Positions 23,826 through 36,062 of a DNA stretch of 64,000 bases are shown here, in pieces. Numbering within the stretch: position 1 is the stretch's first letter; every line of letters begins with the position of its first letter. The position numbers and the translations under genes are program-made. Source of the DNA: Anaeramoeba ignava (Eukaryota; Metamonada; Anaeramoebidae); contig JAPDFW010000147.1 of NCBI GenBank assembly GCA_028826165.1, positions 332,501 to 396,500 on the forward strand, written 5' to 3'. The notes under the pieces are model-generated. The model was not told the DNA's origin. It worked only from the letters and a program-made list of their open reading frames with translations, and searched no databases.

Positions 23826-26800
23826 ATGAGTTCAAAATTTTGCTTTTTTTTAATTCTTTTCATTTACTTTTTTAAAATTGTTTTAAGTGATCCACCAAAA
23901 CCAATTTTTCCAGAAAAGTATAAATTACAATTATTACTATCAATTCCAACAGGAGGAAACCCAGATACTGGAATTTATGAAGATATAATAATTAATTACG
24001 ATAACACAACTCAAAGTTTGTTTTATTTTTCTCCTTTTATTATAATTAAATTAATTAAAAAAGCAAAATACAAAATAAAAAATATACAAAATAAAAATAA
24101 AAAATAAAAATAGAAATGAGACTTGATTTTTATCAAGATCTTGCAACTGAATTTTATGTTCTTCAAGAAACTCCTTATCGTTATCAAGTTGTTATTGCAA
24201 ATGATAAAAAAATTTGTTTTGATGTTGAATCTTATATTAGACCAACTTCTCTTGATCAATTTCTTCCTGATTTAACTAATTTTACTTATAAATCAATTAC
24301 TGTAGTTAGAGGATATAAAGTTTATAATTTTGAATTTACAGAAACATTAGGAGAAACAACAAATTATTACAATTATTATTGTACAGCAGATTCAGAACAA
24401 AGACCAATTAGATTTAGGTAAATTCATATTTTCAATATAAATCTAAATCTAAATCTAAATATAAATCTAAATCTAAATCTAAATCTAAATCTAAATATAA
24501 ATCTAAATCTAAATCTAAATCTAAATCTAAATATAAATATAAATTTAAATCTAAATATAAATCTAAATCTAAATCTAAATCTAAATCAAAATCTAAATAT
24601 AAATATAAATATAAATATAAATCTAAATATAAATATAAATATAAATATAAATCTAAATATAAATCAAAATCTAAATTTAAATCTAAATTTAAATCTAAAT
24701 TTAAATCTAAATTTAAATCTAAATTTAAATCTAAATTTAAATCTAAATATAAAATATAAATAATCTAAATCTAAATTTAAATCTAAATATAAATATAAAT
24801 ATAAATCTAAATCTAAATCTAAATCTAAATCAAAATCTAAATTCAAATCTAAATCTAAATCTAAATATAAATATAAATATAAATATAAATCTAAATATAA
24901 ATCTAGAAATCTAAATAAATCTAAATATAAATCTAAATCTAAATATAAATCTAAATCAAAATATAAATCTAAATTTAAATTTAAATATAAATATAAATAT
25001 AAATATAAATATAAATATAAATATAAATATAAATCTAAATATAAATATAAATATAAATATAAATATAAATATAAATCTAAATCTAAATCTAAATCTAAAT
25101 ATAAATCTAAAATCTAAATCTAAATCTAAATCTAAATCAAAATATAAATATAAATATAAATATAAAATATAAATATAAATATAAAATAAATATAAATATA
25201 AATTTAACAAAAATAAATATAAATCTAAATCTAAATATAAATATAAATATAAATATAAATATAAATTTAAATCTAAATCTAAATCTAAATTTAAATCTAA
25301 ATATAAATATAAATATAAATCTAAATCTAAATCTAAATCAAAATCTAAATCTAAATCTTAAATCTAAATCTAAATCTAAATATAAATATAAATATAAATA
25401 TAAATATAAATCTAAATATAAATATAAATATAAATCTAAATATAAATCAAAATATAAATCTAAATCTAAATTTAAATATAAATATAAATCTAAATTAACC
25501 AACTTTTTTTAAAATGAAATATTTTTTGGGAAAAAATTCTAAAATTGGAAATTGTAAATCAAAACAACCCTTTCATTGTTTCATGTAATTCATTATATTG
25601 ATTGAAAATTTCCACCCCCATTTTCGGACAATTTATTTTTTTCAAAATCTTTCTTTTTTTTTATATTACGAAAATAAAAAAATCAAACATCGAATCATTC
25701 CAATAATTGAAAGAATCAAAACAAGAAAAATAAACAAAAAGGATACACATTCGTTCATCTTTATTACTATTCAATATGTTGAGATAAAATGATTCTTCAA
25801 AAACTCTCTCATATCTCGAGAAATCCCGAGATGTGGGAAAAATTAATTCAATAATTAACAACAATTTTCTATTCTAAAAAGATTTATCGATTTCGATTTT
25901 CAAACATATCGGGCCTTCTGGAGATATTAAAATTTTTTAATTAATTTTTGAAAAATTCAATAAGGATTGAAAAATTTCTTGTTTATTTGGATTTTTTCCA
26001 TTTTTTGACAAAAATCGACCTTTTTTTTCAAAACAAATTTGAATTGAATAAAGGGAAAAGAAATTAAGGAAAAGACTTCAAAGTTATTTTTCCTGAAATA
26101 TCTCATTTCTCGAAAAGTTGGTTATTTAAATCTAAATCTAAATCAAAATCTAAATTTAAATATAAATATAAATCTAAATTTAAATCTAAATATAAATATA
26201 AATCTAAATTTAAATCTAAATATAAATCTAAATCTAAATATAAATCTAAATATAAATCTAAATTTAAATTTAAATCTAAATATAAATATTTCATAGAACT
26301 TTAGGATGGAGTTATCCATTACATTCTGATTATGATCTTTATATTATTGATTATCTTAATTATACTGCAAATTATACAGATGAAAATGCATTTATTATTC
26401 CTGAAATTTGTAATTCTTCAAATTCTTCTGATTCAATTAAAACAAATCAATCATTACGTTCTGGTTGTGGATTAACTTTTATGAATTGGAAACCTCCTTT
26501 CCCAAGAATGAAACCAATTAATAATGATAATGATATTGATAATAATAATGATATTAATAATGATAATGAATTTGAAGAATTTACACAAAAATATAATAAA
26601 CAATATTCTTCTAATGATGAAAAACAAAAAAGAAAAACAATATTTCAAGAAAATGTTGAATGGATTGAAAAATTTAATCAAGAAAATTCTCATCTTAATT
26701 ATAAACTTGGTGTTAATAAATTTGCAGATTTATCAAGAGAAGAAATTAGAGAAATTATTAAAAATCATAGAAAACCAAAAAAATCAAGTGAAATGAAATA

Positions 26801-27686
26801 TGCTAGAACTTATGAATATCAAGGAATTAAAGATCTTCCACAAAATTTTGATTGGAGAGATTATGGAGCTGTAACTTGGGTTAAAGATCAAGTTGCGTAA
26901 GTTATTTCAAAATAAATTCAAATAAATTCAAATAATTTAAATTAATTTAAATAATAGATGTGGAAGTTGTTGGGCTTTTTCAGGTATTTTATTCAAAATA
27001 ATATTTATTTAATATCAATAAATTTATTTGATTATTTAAAAGCAATTGGAGCAATCGAAACACAATATATTTTAAAATATGGAAAACAAAAATTATTTTC
27101 AGAAAATCAACTGATGGATTGTACTTGGGATTTTGGAAATGAAGGTAAATTCACAAAAATAATAATTTAAATTCAAAAAAATGTATTTCAAAAATAAAAT
27201 ATTTAAGGTTGTAATGGAGGAATTCAATGGAGTGCATATGATAGTATTTTAGCAAGAGATTCAGTTTTTTATCCAAATGAAATTTATGGGCCTTATATTG
27301 GTTGGTCAGGATATTGTAAAGAACCATATTTAGATAAATCTGATGGAATCAAATTAGCATATTATTATAACATTACACCAGGTGATATTGAAGCACTTAA
27401 AGAAGCAGTTTATCTTTATGGTGCAGTTGCAGTTACTATTGATTATCCTGATTCAATGATGTTTTACAGAAGTGGAGTTTTTTCAGATCCTGAATGCAAT
27501 CAGGGTTGGGAAGAACTACTTCATTGTGTTGTTGTTGTTGGATATGGAACTGAAAATGAAGAAGATTATTGGTTAATTAAGAATTCTTTTTCTGCTAATT
27601 GGGGAGATGAAGGATATATTAAAATTTTAAGAGATAATAATATGTGTGGAGTTGCAACTTGTCCTTTATTTCCCGTTCTTGGTTAA
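23826..27686 (+). CDS. Papain-family cysteine protease, CfaD type, copy C
   Basis: 566 residues; exons 23826-24015, 24114-24417, 26297-26896, 26958-26983, 27043-27144 and 27208-27686. Same architecture as B: signal peptide, CfaD N-module (GWSYPLHSDYDLYIIDY), I29 propeptide and C1 domain with Cys (CGSCWAFSAIGAIE), His (LLHCVVVVGYG) and Asn (NSFSANWGDEGY). Differences cluster in the Asn/Asp spacer and around the active site (EGCNGGIQWSAYD against EGCNGGWPWSAYD). Intron 2 is 1.9 kb because of hexamer expansion and a 625-bp TIR element. No defect seen in the coding frame. Confidence 0.9.
24418..25497 (+). repeat. Protease C intron 2, AAATCT/AAATAT/AAATTT array
   Basis: About 1.1 kb of hexamers, much longer than in A or B, continuing at 26125-26296 on the other side of the inserted element. 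Confidence 0.85.
25498..26122. mobile_element. 625-bp non-autonomous TIR element (MITE-like) flanked by TA
   Basis: The only complex sequence inside an otherwise pure hexamer intron. It begins ACCAACTTTT and ends AAAAGTTGGT; the two ends match as imperfect inverted repeats for about 36 bp (shared blocks ACCAACTTTT, AAATGA, ATATTT, GGAAAAA). It is flanked on both sides by TA (25496-25497 and 26123-26124), the target duplication of Tc1/mariner-type transposons. An inner inverted repeat ATCTCG/CGAGAT lies at 25813-25832. There is no transposase frame. The same intron in copies A and B lacks it, so it inserted after that duplication. Confidence 0.75.
26125..26296 (+). repeat. Remainder of protease C intron 2 hexamer array
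   Basis: AAATCT/AAATAT hexamers between the TIR element and the acceptor TTTCATAG. Confidence 0.8.
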
Positions 27687-27810
27687 TACCAAAAAAAAAT
27701 AATTTCTTTTTCTTTTAGGGAAAACTTTCTTTTTTTTTCATTTCAAGAAAAACAAGAAAGAAAAACAAAGATTTATTTTTCTTTTACTAAATTAATTCAA
27801 AAAAAAAAAT

Positions 27811-29487
27811 CTATTTTTGGATTTCTTTTGATGATTTGCCATCAGGTAATTGTTCGTTTTTTGTATCTTTTGGAATTAATAAACAAGCGATAAAAGAAGC
27901 CAAACTGATTCCACTATAAATGAAAATTGTTGTATTTGATTCTTGAGAAATCATATAAGGAAGAAAAGGAGAAAGAATTCCTGAAATACAAGAAACAGCA
28001 GTGCAAGATCCCAAAGCAACTGCTCTAATAGGAGTAGGAAATAATTCTGCAGTGATTATCAATACAATATCAAAAGTGGCAAGAACAAATGCACGAGCAA
28101 CCATAATTGCAATTGCTGAAACAACTATATTTTTAGCAAATCCACAAACAAAAGAAGCAATACAAACTCCAATCCAAAGATAAGCCATTGATTTTTTTCT
28201 GCCTAGTGATTCGATAATAAAAATCCCCAAAATTATTCCTGGAATTTCTGCGCCTCCAGCTATCAAAGAAAGCATAAATGTATTGCTTGATTTTGAGCCA
28301 AAAAATAATGGAGTCAAAAAAATCATTCCATAATAAACAAATGTACTTGTCATCCAAATAAAGAAAAAGAGAAGTGTTGTTCTTCGAACTCCATATTTAT
28401 TGGAAAATAAATCTTTGAATTTGCCTCTTTCTGCTGGAGTTTCTTTAGTTGAATTTATTAGTTGATTTTTCTCTTGTGAATCTAAAAGATTTTCATTTTC
28501 ATTTTCAATTTCATTTCCATTTTGATTTTGAATTTGAATTTCATTTTCATTTTGATTTTCATTTTCATTTTCATTTTCATTTTCATTTTCATTTTGAATT
28601 TGATTTTGATTTTGATTTTGAATTTGAATTTGAATTTCATTTTGATTTTGATTTTGATTTTCATTTTGATTTTGATTTTGATTTTGATTTTGAATTTCAT
28701 TTTGATTTTCATCTTCATCTTCTTCTGTATCACTATTTGTAACTAAAATAAAACCTTCAGAAAATGGTTTCTTATTCATTTTTGAAGCTCTAATCAAAAC
28801 ATTTGTTGCTTTTTCAATTTGACCTGAAACTAACAAGAAATGAGGAGATTCAGGAATTGTTTTATAAAAAATCATGAGTAACAAATAAGGTAAAAAAATA
28901 CTAAATAAAGAATATTTCCATTGAATTTTCTCAATACTAATCCAAGACCACAAAGTTTGAAGGATTAAACCAATTGACCAAAAAGATTCAACAACAAGTA
29001 AAGCTTTTCCTCTATTTTTACTGGGAAGATATTCACTAAATAAAGTTGAAGCGATATTTGTTGCTCCAATTCCAAAACCTGATCCAAATTCAAAAAAAAC
29101 AAGCAACCAATAGTTTGAAACTAGAATAAGAACTGCGAAAATACAAGTAATAATTCCAGGAATAATAAATATCAATTTTCTTCCATAAATATCTGAAAGC
29201 CAACCCCAAATCATTGATCCAACAAGAAATCCTGTAAACATTGAAGCAACCAATATTGCTGATTTCCAATTACTAATCCCCCATTCATCTTGTAATATTG
29301 GAACAATAAAACTTAATGCGGTTAAAAATGCTGAATTTAGAATTAAACATAATCCTGAAAGAAAAAGAACTAATATTTGAAATTTGCCAAATGAAATGTG
29401 TTCTATTGCCTCATCAATTGTTATTTTTTTGGTTCTTGTTGTTTTTTTGTCAAAACTATTTTGGATTAAAGTTTGATATTCGTTCAT
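27811..29487 (-). CDS. MFS transporter, sugar-porter/SV2-SVOP type
   Basis: 558-residue intronless membrane carrier. Twelve predicted helices in two sets of six. Loop 2-3 has GWLSDIYGRK, the MFS GxLaDrxGRK signature; residues about 140-165 give GFGIGATNIASTLFSEYLP and NRGKAL; after helix 6 there is PESPHFLLVSG, the sugar-porter PESPRxL motif. The central cytosolic loop (about 250-350) is swollen by an NQ/NE tract coded by hexamers. The second half repeats the signature weakly (ESLGRKKS) and has AELFPTPIRAVALG, as in SVOP-like organic cation/anion carriers. Substrate cannot be assigned. It converges on protease C (124-bp gap). Confidence 0.9.
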   Translation of the reverse strand: MNEYQTLIQNSFDKKTTRTKKITIDEAIEHISFGKFQILVLFLSGLCLILNSAFLTALSFIVPILQDEWGISNWKSAILVASMFTGFLVGSMIWGWLSDIYGRKLIFIIPGIITCIFAVLILVSNYWLLVFFEFGSGFGIGATNIASTLFSEYLPSKNRGKALLVVESFWSIGLILQTLWSWISIEKIQWKYSLFSIFLPYLLLMIFYKTIPESPHFLLVSGQIEKATNVLIRASKMNKKPFSEGFILVTNSDTEEDEDENQNEIQNQNQNQNQNENQNQNQNEIQIQIQNQNQNQIQNENENENENENENQNENEIQIQNQNGNEIENENENLLDSQEKNQLINSTKETPAERGKFKDLFSNKYGVRRTTLLFFFIWMTSTFVYYGMIFLTPLFFGSKSSNTFMLSLIAGGAEIPGIILGIFIIESLGRKKSMAYLWIGVCIASFVCGFAKNIVVSAIAIMVARAFVLATFDIVLIITAELFPTPIRAVALGSCTAVSCISGILSPFLPYMISQESNTTIFIYSGISLASFIACLLIPKDTKNEQLPDGKSSKEIQK

Positions 29488-29639
29488 AAAACAAAATTAA
29501 AAAATTTAAAACAATTTAAACTTAAAATTGACTATTTCAATTTAAAGAAAAATGAAAGAAAAATGAAAATTCAAAATTTATTTATTTTTTTTTATTGAAA
29601 AATTTTGAATTTTAAATTTTGTTTTATGAATTTTGAATT

Positions 29640-32600
29640 TTAATTTTCAAAAAACCAAGAATGTTCTAAAACTTCATCAGCAGTAATTCTTAATTTTGGA
29701 TCCATTATCAAACATTTTTGAATTAAATCAATAGCTTTTTTTTTTTTTTTTTTGATTAATTTTTTTTTAAAACAAAAAATCAAATTAGAATTTATAAATT
29801 TACCTTTATCAGATATTCCTTGAAATTTTTCACTTGGAAAATGAATATCACCATCTCTTATTTGCTTATTAATTGGTTTCTCATTAGGAGAATAAATAAA
29901 AGGAAAAGAACCGGTTAATCTATTTAAAAAAAAAAAGTGGAACAAAAAAATATTAAAAGAAAAAAAAAATCAATTCAATTAGAATATTTTTACAAGACAT
30001 ATAGAATAATTCCACAAGACCAAATATCACAAGATTTTGAGTATCCATGACGGTTTGAATCAAGAATAACTTCAGGAGCAACATAATTTTGAGTTCCAGC
30101 AAATGTACTCATATTTCCACTTAAAACAAATCTAGAATAACCAAAATCAGCCAATTTAATATCTGTATCACTTTCAAGAGATACTAATAAAATATTTTCT
30201 AACTTTAACATTTATATAAAATATATATATATAAAAAAACGAATTTTTGTTTGTTTTTTTCCAAATTTAATTGATTCATTTGATTTTGGAAATGATTTTA
30301 AAAATCACTTTTAAATCACGATGAGCAATATTTTTTGCATGAATATAACTAACTGCAGAAAGTAATTTTCTGAACACAATTTTGGAATTACTTTCTGAAT
30401 ATTTCCCTCTTTTTTGAAGTCTTTTAGATAATTCACCTCCTTTACATCTAAATTTATTTATTTATTTTTTGAATATTTGATTTGGAATATTGATTTTTTT
30501 ATTTACAATTCAAGAACGATATAAATATTTTGTTCAGTTACAAACACATCTTTAACACGAACAATATTTTCATGTGTGATTTTTTTCATGATATTCACTT
30601 CATCCATTGGTTGATTTCTAAAAGGTTTGAACTTAAAAATTGATTATTTTTTTTTTAAATGAATAAATTTTTTTTAGGAAATTAAAATAGATTAATACCT
30701 GGAAAGGAAGGTACTTTGCAATATCGATAATTTTTACAGCATAATTCATTCCTGTTGATTTTTCAATTGCCAAAAAGACTTTTGAGAACTGTCCTCTATT
30801 TTTATCCAAATCAAATTTAAATCCATTTTAAATCAATTTTAAATCAATTTTAAATCAATTTTATATCAATTTTATATCAATTTTATATCAATTTTAAATC
30901 AATTTTAAATTAATTTTAAATCAATTTTATATCAATTTTATATCAATTTTATATTAATTTTATATCAATTTTAAATTAATTTTAAATCAATTTTATATCA
31001 ATTTTATATCAATTTTAAATCAATTTTAAATCAATTTTAAATCAATTTTATATTAATTTTATATTAATTTTATATCAATTTTAAATCAATTTTAAATTAA
31101 TTTTATATCAATTTTAAATCAATTTTATATCCATTTTATATCAATTTTAAATCAATTTTAAATTAATTTTAAATCAATTTTATATCAATTTTAAATCAAT
31201 TTTATATCAATTTTTATATTAATTTTATATCAATTTTATATTAATTTTATATCAATTTTTTATATCAATTTTAAATCAATTTTATATTAATTTTAAATCA
31301 ATTTTAAATTAATTTTAAATCAATTTTAAATTAATTTTAAATTAATTTTAAATTAATTTTAAATCAATTTTAAATCAATTTTATATTAATTTTAAATCAA
31401 TTTTATATCAATTTTATATCAATTTTATATCAATTTTATATTAATTTTAAATCAATTTTATATCAATTTTATATCAATTTTAAATCAATTTTTATATCAA
31501 TTTTAAATCAATTTTATATCCATTTTATATCAATTTTAAATCAATTTTAAATCAATTTTAAATCAATTTTTAAATCAATTTTAAATCAATTTTATATTAA
31601 TTTTAAATCAATTTTATATTAATTTTATATCAATTTTATATCAATTTTATATTAAATTTTATATCAATTTTATATCAATTTTTATATCAATTTTATATCA
31701 ATTTTTAAATCAATTTTAAATCAATTTTATATCAATTTTATATCAATTTTAAATTAATTTTTATATCAATTTTAAATCAATTTTATATTAATTTCATTTT
31801 AATTTTTATATTAATTTTATATCAATTTTAAATCAATTTTTATATCAATTTTATATCAATTTTAAATCAATTTTAAATCAATTTTAAATTAATTTTAAAT
31901 CAATTTTATATCAATTTTATATCAATTTTTATATCAATTTTTATATTAATTTTAAATCAATTTTTATATCAATTTTAAATCAATTTTAAATCAATTTTAT
32001 ATTAATTTTATATCAATTTTTATATTAATTTTAAATCAATTTTAAATCAATTTTAAATCAATTTTAAATCAATTTTATATTAATTTTATATCAATTTTAT
32101 ATTAATTTTAAATCAATTTTATATCAATTTTATATCAATTTTATATCAATTTTTATATTAATTTTTAAATCAATTTTATATTAATTTTTATCAATTTAAA
32201 TCAATTTTATATCAATTTTAAATCAATTTTATATCAATTTTAAATCAATTTTATATTAATATTATATTAATTTTTATATCAATTTTATATCAATTTTTAA
32301 ATCAATTTTTAAATCAATTTTAAATCAATTTTATATCAATTTTTATTAATTTCATTTTTAATTTTAAATCAATTTTATATTAATTTTATATCAGTTTTAT
32401 ATTAATTTTATATCAATTTTTATATCAATTTTCAATTAAATCAATTTTATATTAATTTTATATCATTTTTAAATCAATTTTATATTAATTTTAAATCAAT
32501 TTTTTTATATCCATTTTATATCAATTTTATATTAATTTTATATTAATTTCAAATCAATTTTATATCAATTTATATTAATTTTATATCAATTTTATATCAA

Positions 32601-34889
32601 TTTTATATTAATTTTAAATCAATTTTATATTAATTTTATATTATTAATTTTATATCAATTTTAAATCAATTTTAAATCAATTTTATATATCAATTTTATA
32701 TCAATTTTAAATCAATTTTTAAATCAATTTTATATCAATTTTAAATCAATTTTATATTAATTTTATATCAATTTTAAATCAATTTTATATTAATTTTAAA
32801 TCAATTTTATATTAATTTTAAATCAATTTTATATCAATTTTAAATCAATTTTAAATCAATTTTATATTAATTTTAATTCAATTTTATATTAATTTTAAAT
32901 CAATTTTTAAATCAATTTTAAATCAATTTCAAATCAAATTTAAATCCATTTTAAATCAATTTTAAATCAATTTTAAATCAATTTTATATTAATTTTAAAT
33001 CAATTTTAAATCAATTTTAAATCAATTTTAAATCAAATTTAAATCAATTTTAAATCAATTTTATATCAATTTTAAATCAATTTTATATCAATTTTAAATC
33101 AATTTTAAATCAAATTTAAATCAATTTTAAATCAATTTTATATTAATTTTAAATCAATTTTTATATCAATTTTATATTAATTTTAAATCAATTTTAAATC
33201 AATTTTATATTAATTTTTATATTAATTTTAAATTAATTTTATATCAATTTTAAATCAATTTTAAAATCAATTTTAAATCAATTTTAAATCAATTTTATAT
33301 CAATTTTAAATCAATTTTAAATCAATTTTAAATCAATTTTAAATCAATTTTATATCAATTTTATATCAATTTTAAATCAATTTTAAATCAATTTTTAAAT
33401 CAATTTTATATTAATTTTATATTAATTTTAAATTAATATTATATTAATTTTATATCAATTTTAAATCAATTTTAAATCAGTTTTATATTAATTTTAAATC
33501 AATTTTAAATCAATTTTAAATCAATTTTATATCAATTTTATATTAATTTTATATCAATTTTATATTAATTTTAAATCAATTTTAAATCAATTTTATATCA
33601 ATTTTATATTAATTTTAAATCAATTTTAAATCAATTTTTTAAATCAATTTTAAATCAATTTTATATTAATTTTAAATCAATTTTAAATCAATTTTAAATC
33701 AATTTTAAATCAATTTTATATTAATTTTAAATCAATTTTAAATCAATTTTAAATCAATTTTAAATTAATTTTATATTAATTTTAAATCAATTTTAAATCA
33801 ATTTTATATTAAATTTAAGATTATTTTTATTTTTACTCTCCAAGTGCAATTTTAAGATCATAATTTTGAAAAAAAGCGGACTTTTAAAAAAAGAAAAAAA
33901 AAAGTGGAATGAATAAAATATAAAATTTGTTTTTGGAAATAATAATCAAATTTATTTATTTATTCACTTACATCACTAATATGATCTTGGGGAATTACAT
34001 CAAAATTTTTAAAAATATAATGAGGAATATCCACTATTTAAAAAAAGAAAAAAGAAATAAGAAATAAATTTTTTTTTATAATAAAAATATAAGTTATTTA
34101 CAATTTGGATCTAATCCTGTACTTAAAAAAGAAATTTGATCTGAATTATGAAATTCTTTTGGAACACCTTTTTCCAATCTCTTTAAAAATTAAAATTAAA
34201 ATTAAAATTAAAATTAAAATTAAAATCAAAATTAAAATTGAAATTATTATTAAAATTAAAATTAAAATTTAAAATTAAAATTAAAATTAAAATTAAAATT
34301 AAAATTAAAATTAAAATTAAAATTAAAATTAAAATTAAAATTAAAATTAAAATTAAAATTAAAATTAAAATTAAAATTAAAATTAAAATTAAAATTAAAA
34401 TTAAAATTAAAATTAAAATTAAATTTAAATTTAAAATTAAATTTAAAATTACTTTTCCATTTATAAAAGTTCCATTTGTTGAATAATCTTCTACAGAAAT
34501 ATAAGAAGTATCAAAATCTGAAGTTAAATCAACTTTACGAGAAATAAGACAATGAATACTGCTTATTCTTAAATCCTCTATAACATGAGTGCAAGTTTCT
34601 GCTCTTCCTATTGTAACTTTAATATTAATTTAAAATTATTTTCTTTATGAATAATTTTGACAAAAAAATTTTTTTTTTGAAATTTCTAATTGATTATTCT
34701 ACTTGTTTCTTTTTCTATAAATTGAATATTTGGATATTTTGGATTTGTTGATAATAACATTCCCCATGCATTTTTATCAACTCCATTAATAAATGAAAAT
34801 GCATTATAAGATTCTTGTGTGTCCATTGCATCTTCATCTGTTTCACAATCATCTAAAAAAGAATTTGAATCTGAAGACTCAATTTCCAT
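29640..34889 (-). CDS. FHA-domain Ser/Thr kinase, CHK2/Rad53/Cds1-like
   Basis: 428 residues in eleven exons: 34889-34703, 34616-34453, 34180-34102, 34033-33972, 33880-33837, 30795-30715, 30617-30507, 30447-30309, 30202-29994, 29919-29804 and 29734-29640. The N-terminus has one TQ in an acidic stretch (DAMDTQESYNAF). FHA domain: ITIGRAETCTH, ISSIHCLISRK and DYSTNGTFINGK. Kinase: LGEGQFSKVF loop, YAVKII lysine, HRDLKLENILL catalytic loop, LADFG, TFAGTQNYVAPEVI activation segment (Thr-rich, as in CHK2), CDIWSCGIILYVLLTGSFPF, and a C-terminal HSWF. FHA-plus-CAMK-type kinase is the DNA-damage checkpoint arrangement; one FHA (not two as in Rad53). The donor at 30714 was chosen by frame. Intron 5 is 3 kb. 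Confidence 0.88.
30796..33836 (-). repeat. Kinase intron 5: 3-kb array of 11-bp ATCAATTTTAA/ATCAATTTTAT units
   Basis: About 270 tandem 11-mers with occasional T insertions. Donor GTAAAAATAA after the glycine-loop codon LGE, acceptor AAAAATAG. Longest intron in the window, splitting the ATP-binding loop. Confidence 0.9.
34181..34452 (-). repeat. Kinase intron 2, AAAATT hexamer array
   Basis: Pure (AAAATT)n with a donor GTAATTTTAA and an acceptor ending TTAAAG. Confidence 0.85.
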
Positions 34890-35209
34890 TTGAAATTAAA
34901 TAATATTTTAAAAAATGAAAAATGAAAAATGAAAAATGAAAAATGAAAAATCAAAATCCAAATTAAAATCAAAATCCAAATCAAAATCCAAATTAAAATC
35001 AAAATCCAAATCAAAATTAAAATTCAAATCAAAATCAAAATCCAAATTAAAATCCAAATTAAAATCCAAATTAAAATCAAAATCCAAATTAAAATCCAAA
35101 TTAAAATTAAAAATCAAAATCCAAATTAAAATTAAAATCCAAAAAATTAAATTTATTAATCCAAAAAATTAAAATCAATCATTTGACTTTTTCTTGTGAA
35201 ATATTCCTA
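34890..35209. repeat. Intergenic AAAATCCAAATT repeat between kinase and tetraspan C
   Basis: 34908-34950 is (GAAAAAT)n, 34955-35170 is AAAATCCAAATT/AAAATC. It lies upstream of the kinase start and downstream of the tetraspan C stop. No gene seen. Confidence 0.65.
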
Positions 35210-35883
35210 TTACATAGCAGCCAATGCTGATAAAACTAAAAGAGTCATTGTGAAAATACACCATATAACAAAGAAAACCAATATTGCAATAGAATCACCA
35301 AAAGTAACATCATATAATTTTCCACATTCTTCTTTCTAATTTTTTTTTTGAAAACAAAATCAATAAAAATCAATCAAAAAAATAATATCCATTTTTTTTT
35401 TTCATTTACAATTCCACTTTTTTTTGCCCAAACTAATCCAATTATTCCCCAAACCAAAAAAAATATATTAAAAAATACTCCACAACAACTACACATTACT
35501 TCAAAATCTCGATCAAATCCTAAAGAAGGTAAAATAATTATCACTGGGAAAGTAATATTACAAACTAAAATCCAAGTCCAAAGTGGTTTTGAACAATCCT
35601 AAAAAGTGGAACAAAATAAGAAAAAGAAAATTTTTTTTTTTTAATTATTTTTTCAATTTATATTCTTAATTTTAATTTAAATTTCCCTTTTTTTGCTTTT
35701 TTTTAAATTTTTTTACTTTATCTTTATCTTGTGAAGCAACTCCAAGTGAAGGTGCAAGAAAAGCAATAATTAAAAAAAAATCAAGAAGAAAAAGAATTTT
35801 GTTTCCTTTCAAAAATTATAAAAAATAAGAATATAAATATAAATTTAAATTTGAAGTTAAAATTTATAAATACTTTTTTTCAT
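35210..35883 (-). pseudogene. Small tetraspan membrane protein, copy C (one-base frameshift)
   Basis: Same four-exon plan as copies A and B: a 10-nt first exon 35883-35874 (ATGAAAAAAA), 35806-35717, 35598-35410 and 35335-35210. Exon 2 is 90 instead of 89 nt; an A5 run at 35759-35763 is one too long, and with four the frame runs through PSLGVASQDKDK. The rest (DCSKPLWTWILVCNI, IIGLVWAKKSGI, KEECGKLYDVTFGDSIAIL) is intact and conserved. Either a recent pseudogene or a homopolymer sequencing error; conservation of the other exons favours error or very recent loss. Function unknown. Confidence 0.65.
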
Positions 35884-36062
35884 TTAAAATACAAATTGAA
35901 AATATAAAAATTAAAAAGGAAAAAAGAAAAAGGAAAAAGAAAAAGAAAAAATGAAATTTGATATTTCAAAAAAATTATTTATTTTTTTAAAATTTGATCG
36001 AAAAAAGTTTTGATCAAATTTTTATTTTGGAATGAAAATTGAAAATAAATTGGAATAAAAAT

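Noticed and set aside
25598-25792. 64-codon frame in the TIR element as a transposase remnant
   Set aside because: Low-complexity Ile/Lys-rich peptide with no DDE or HTH motif.
30796-33836. CRISPR-like array of regular repeats
   Set aside because: Units are contiguous 11-mers with no unique spacers, inside a eukaryotic intron.
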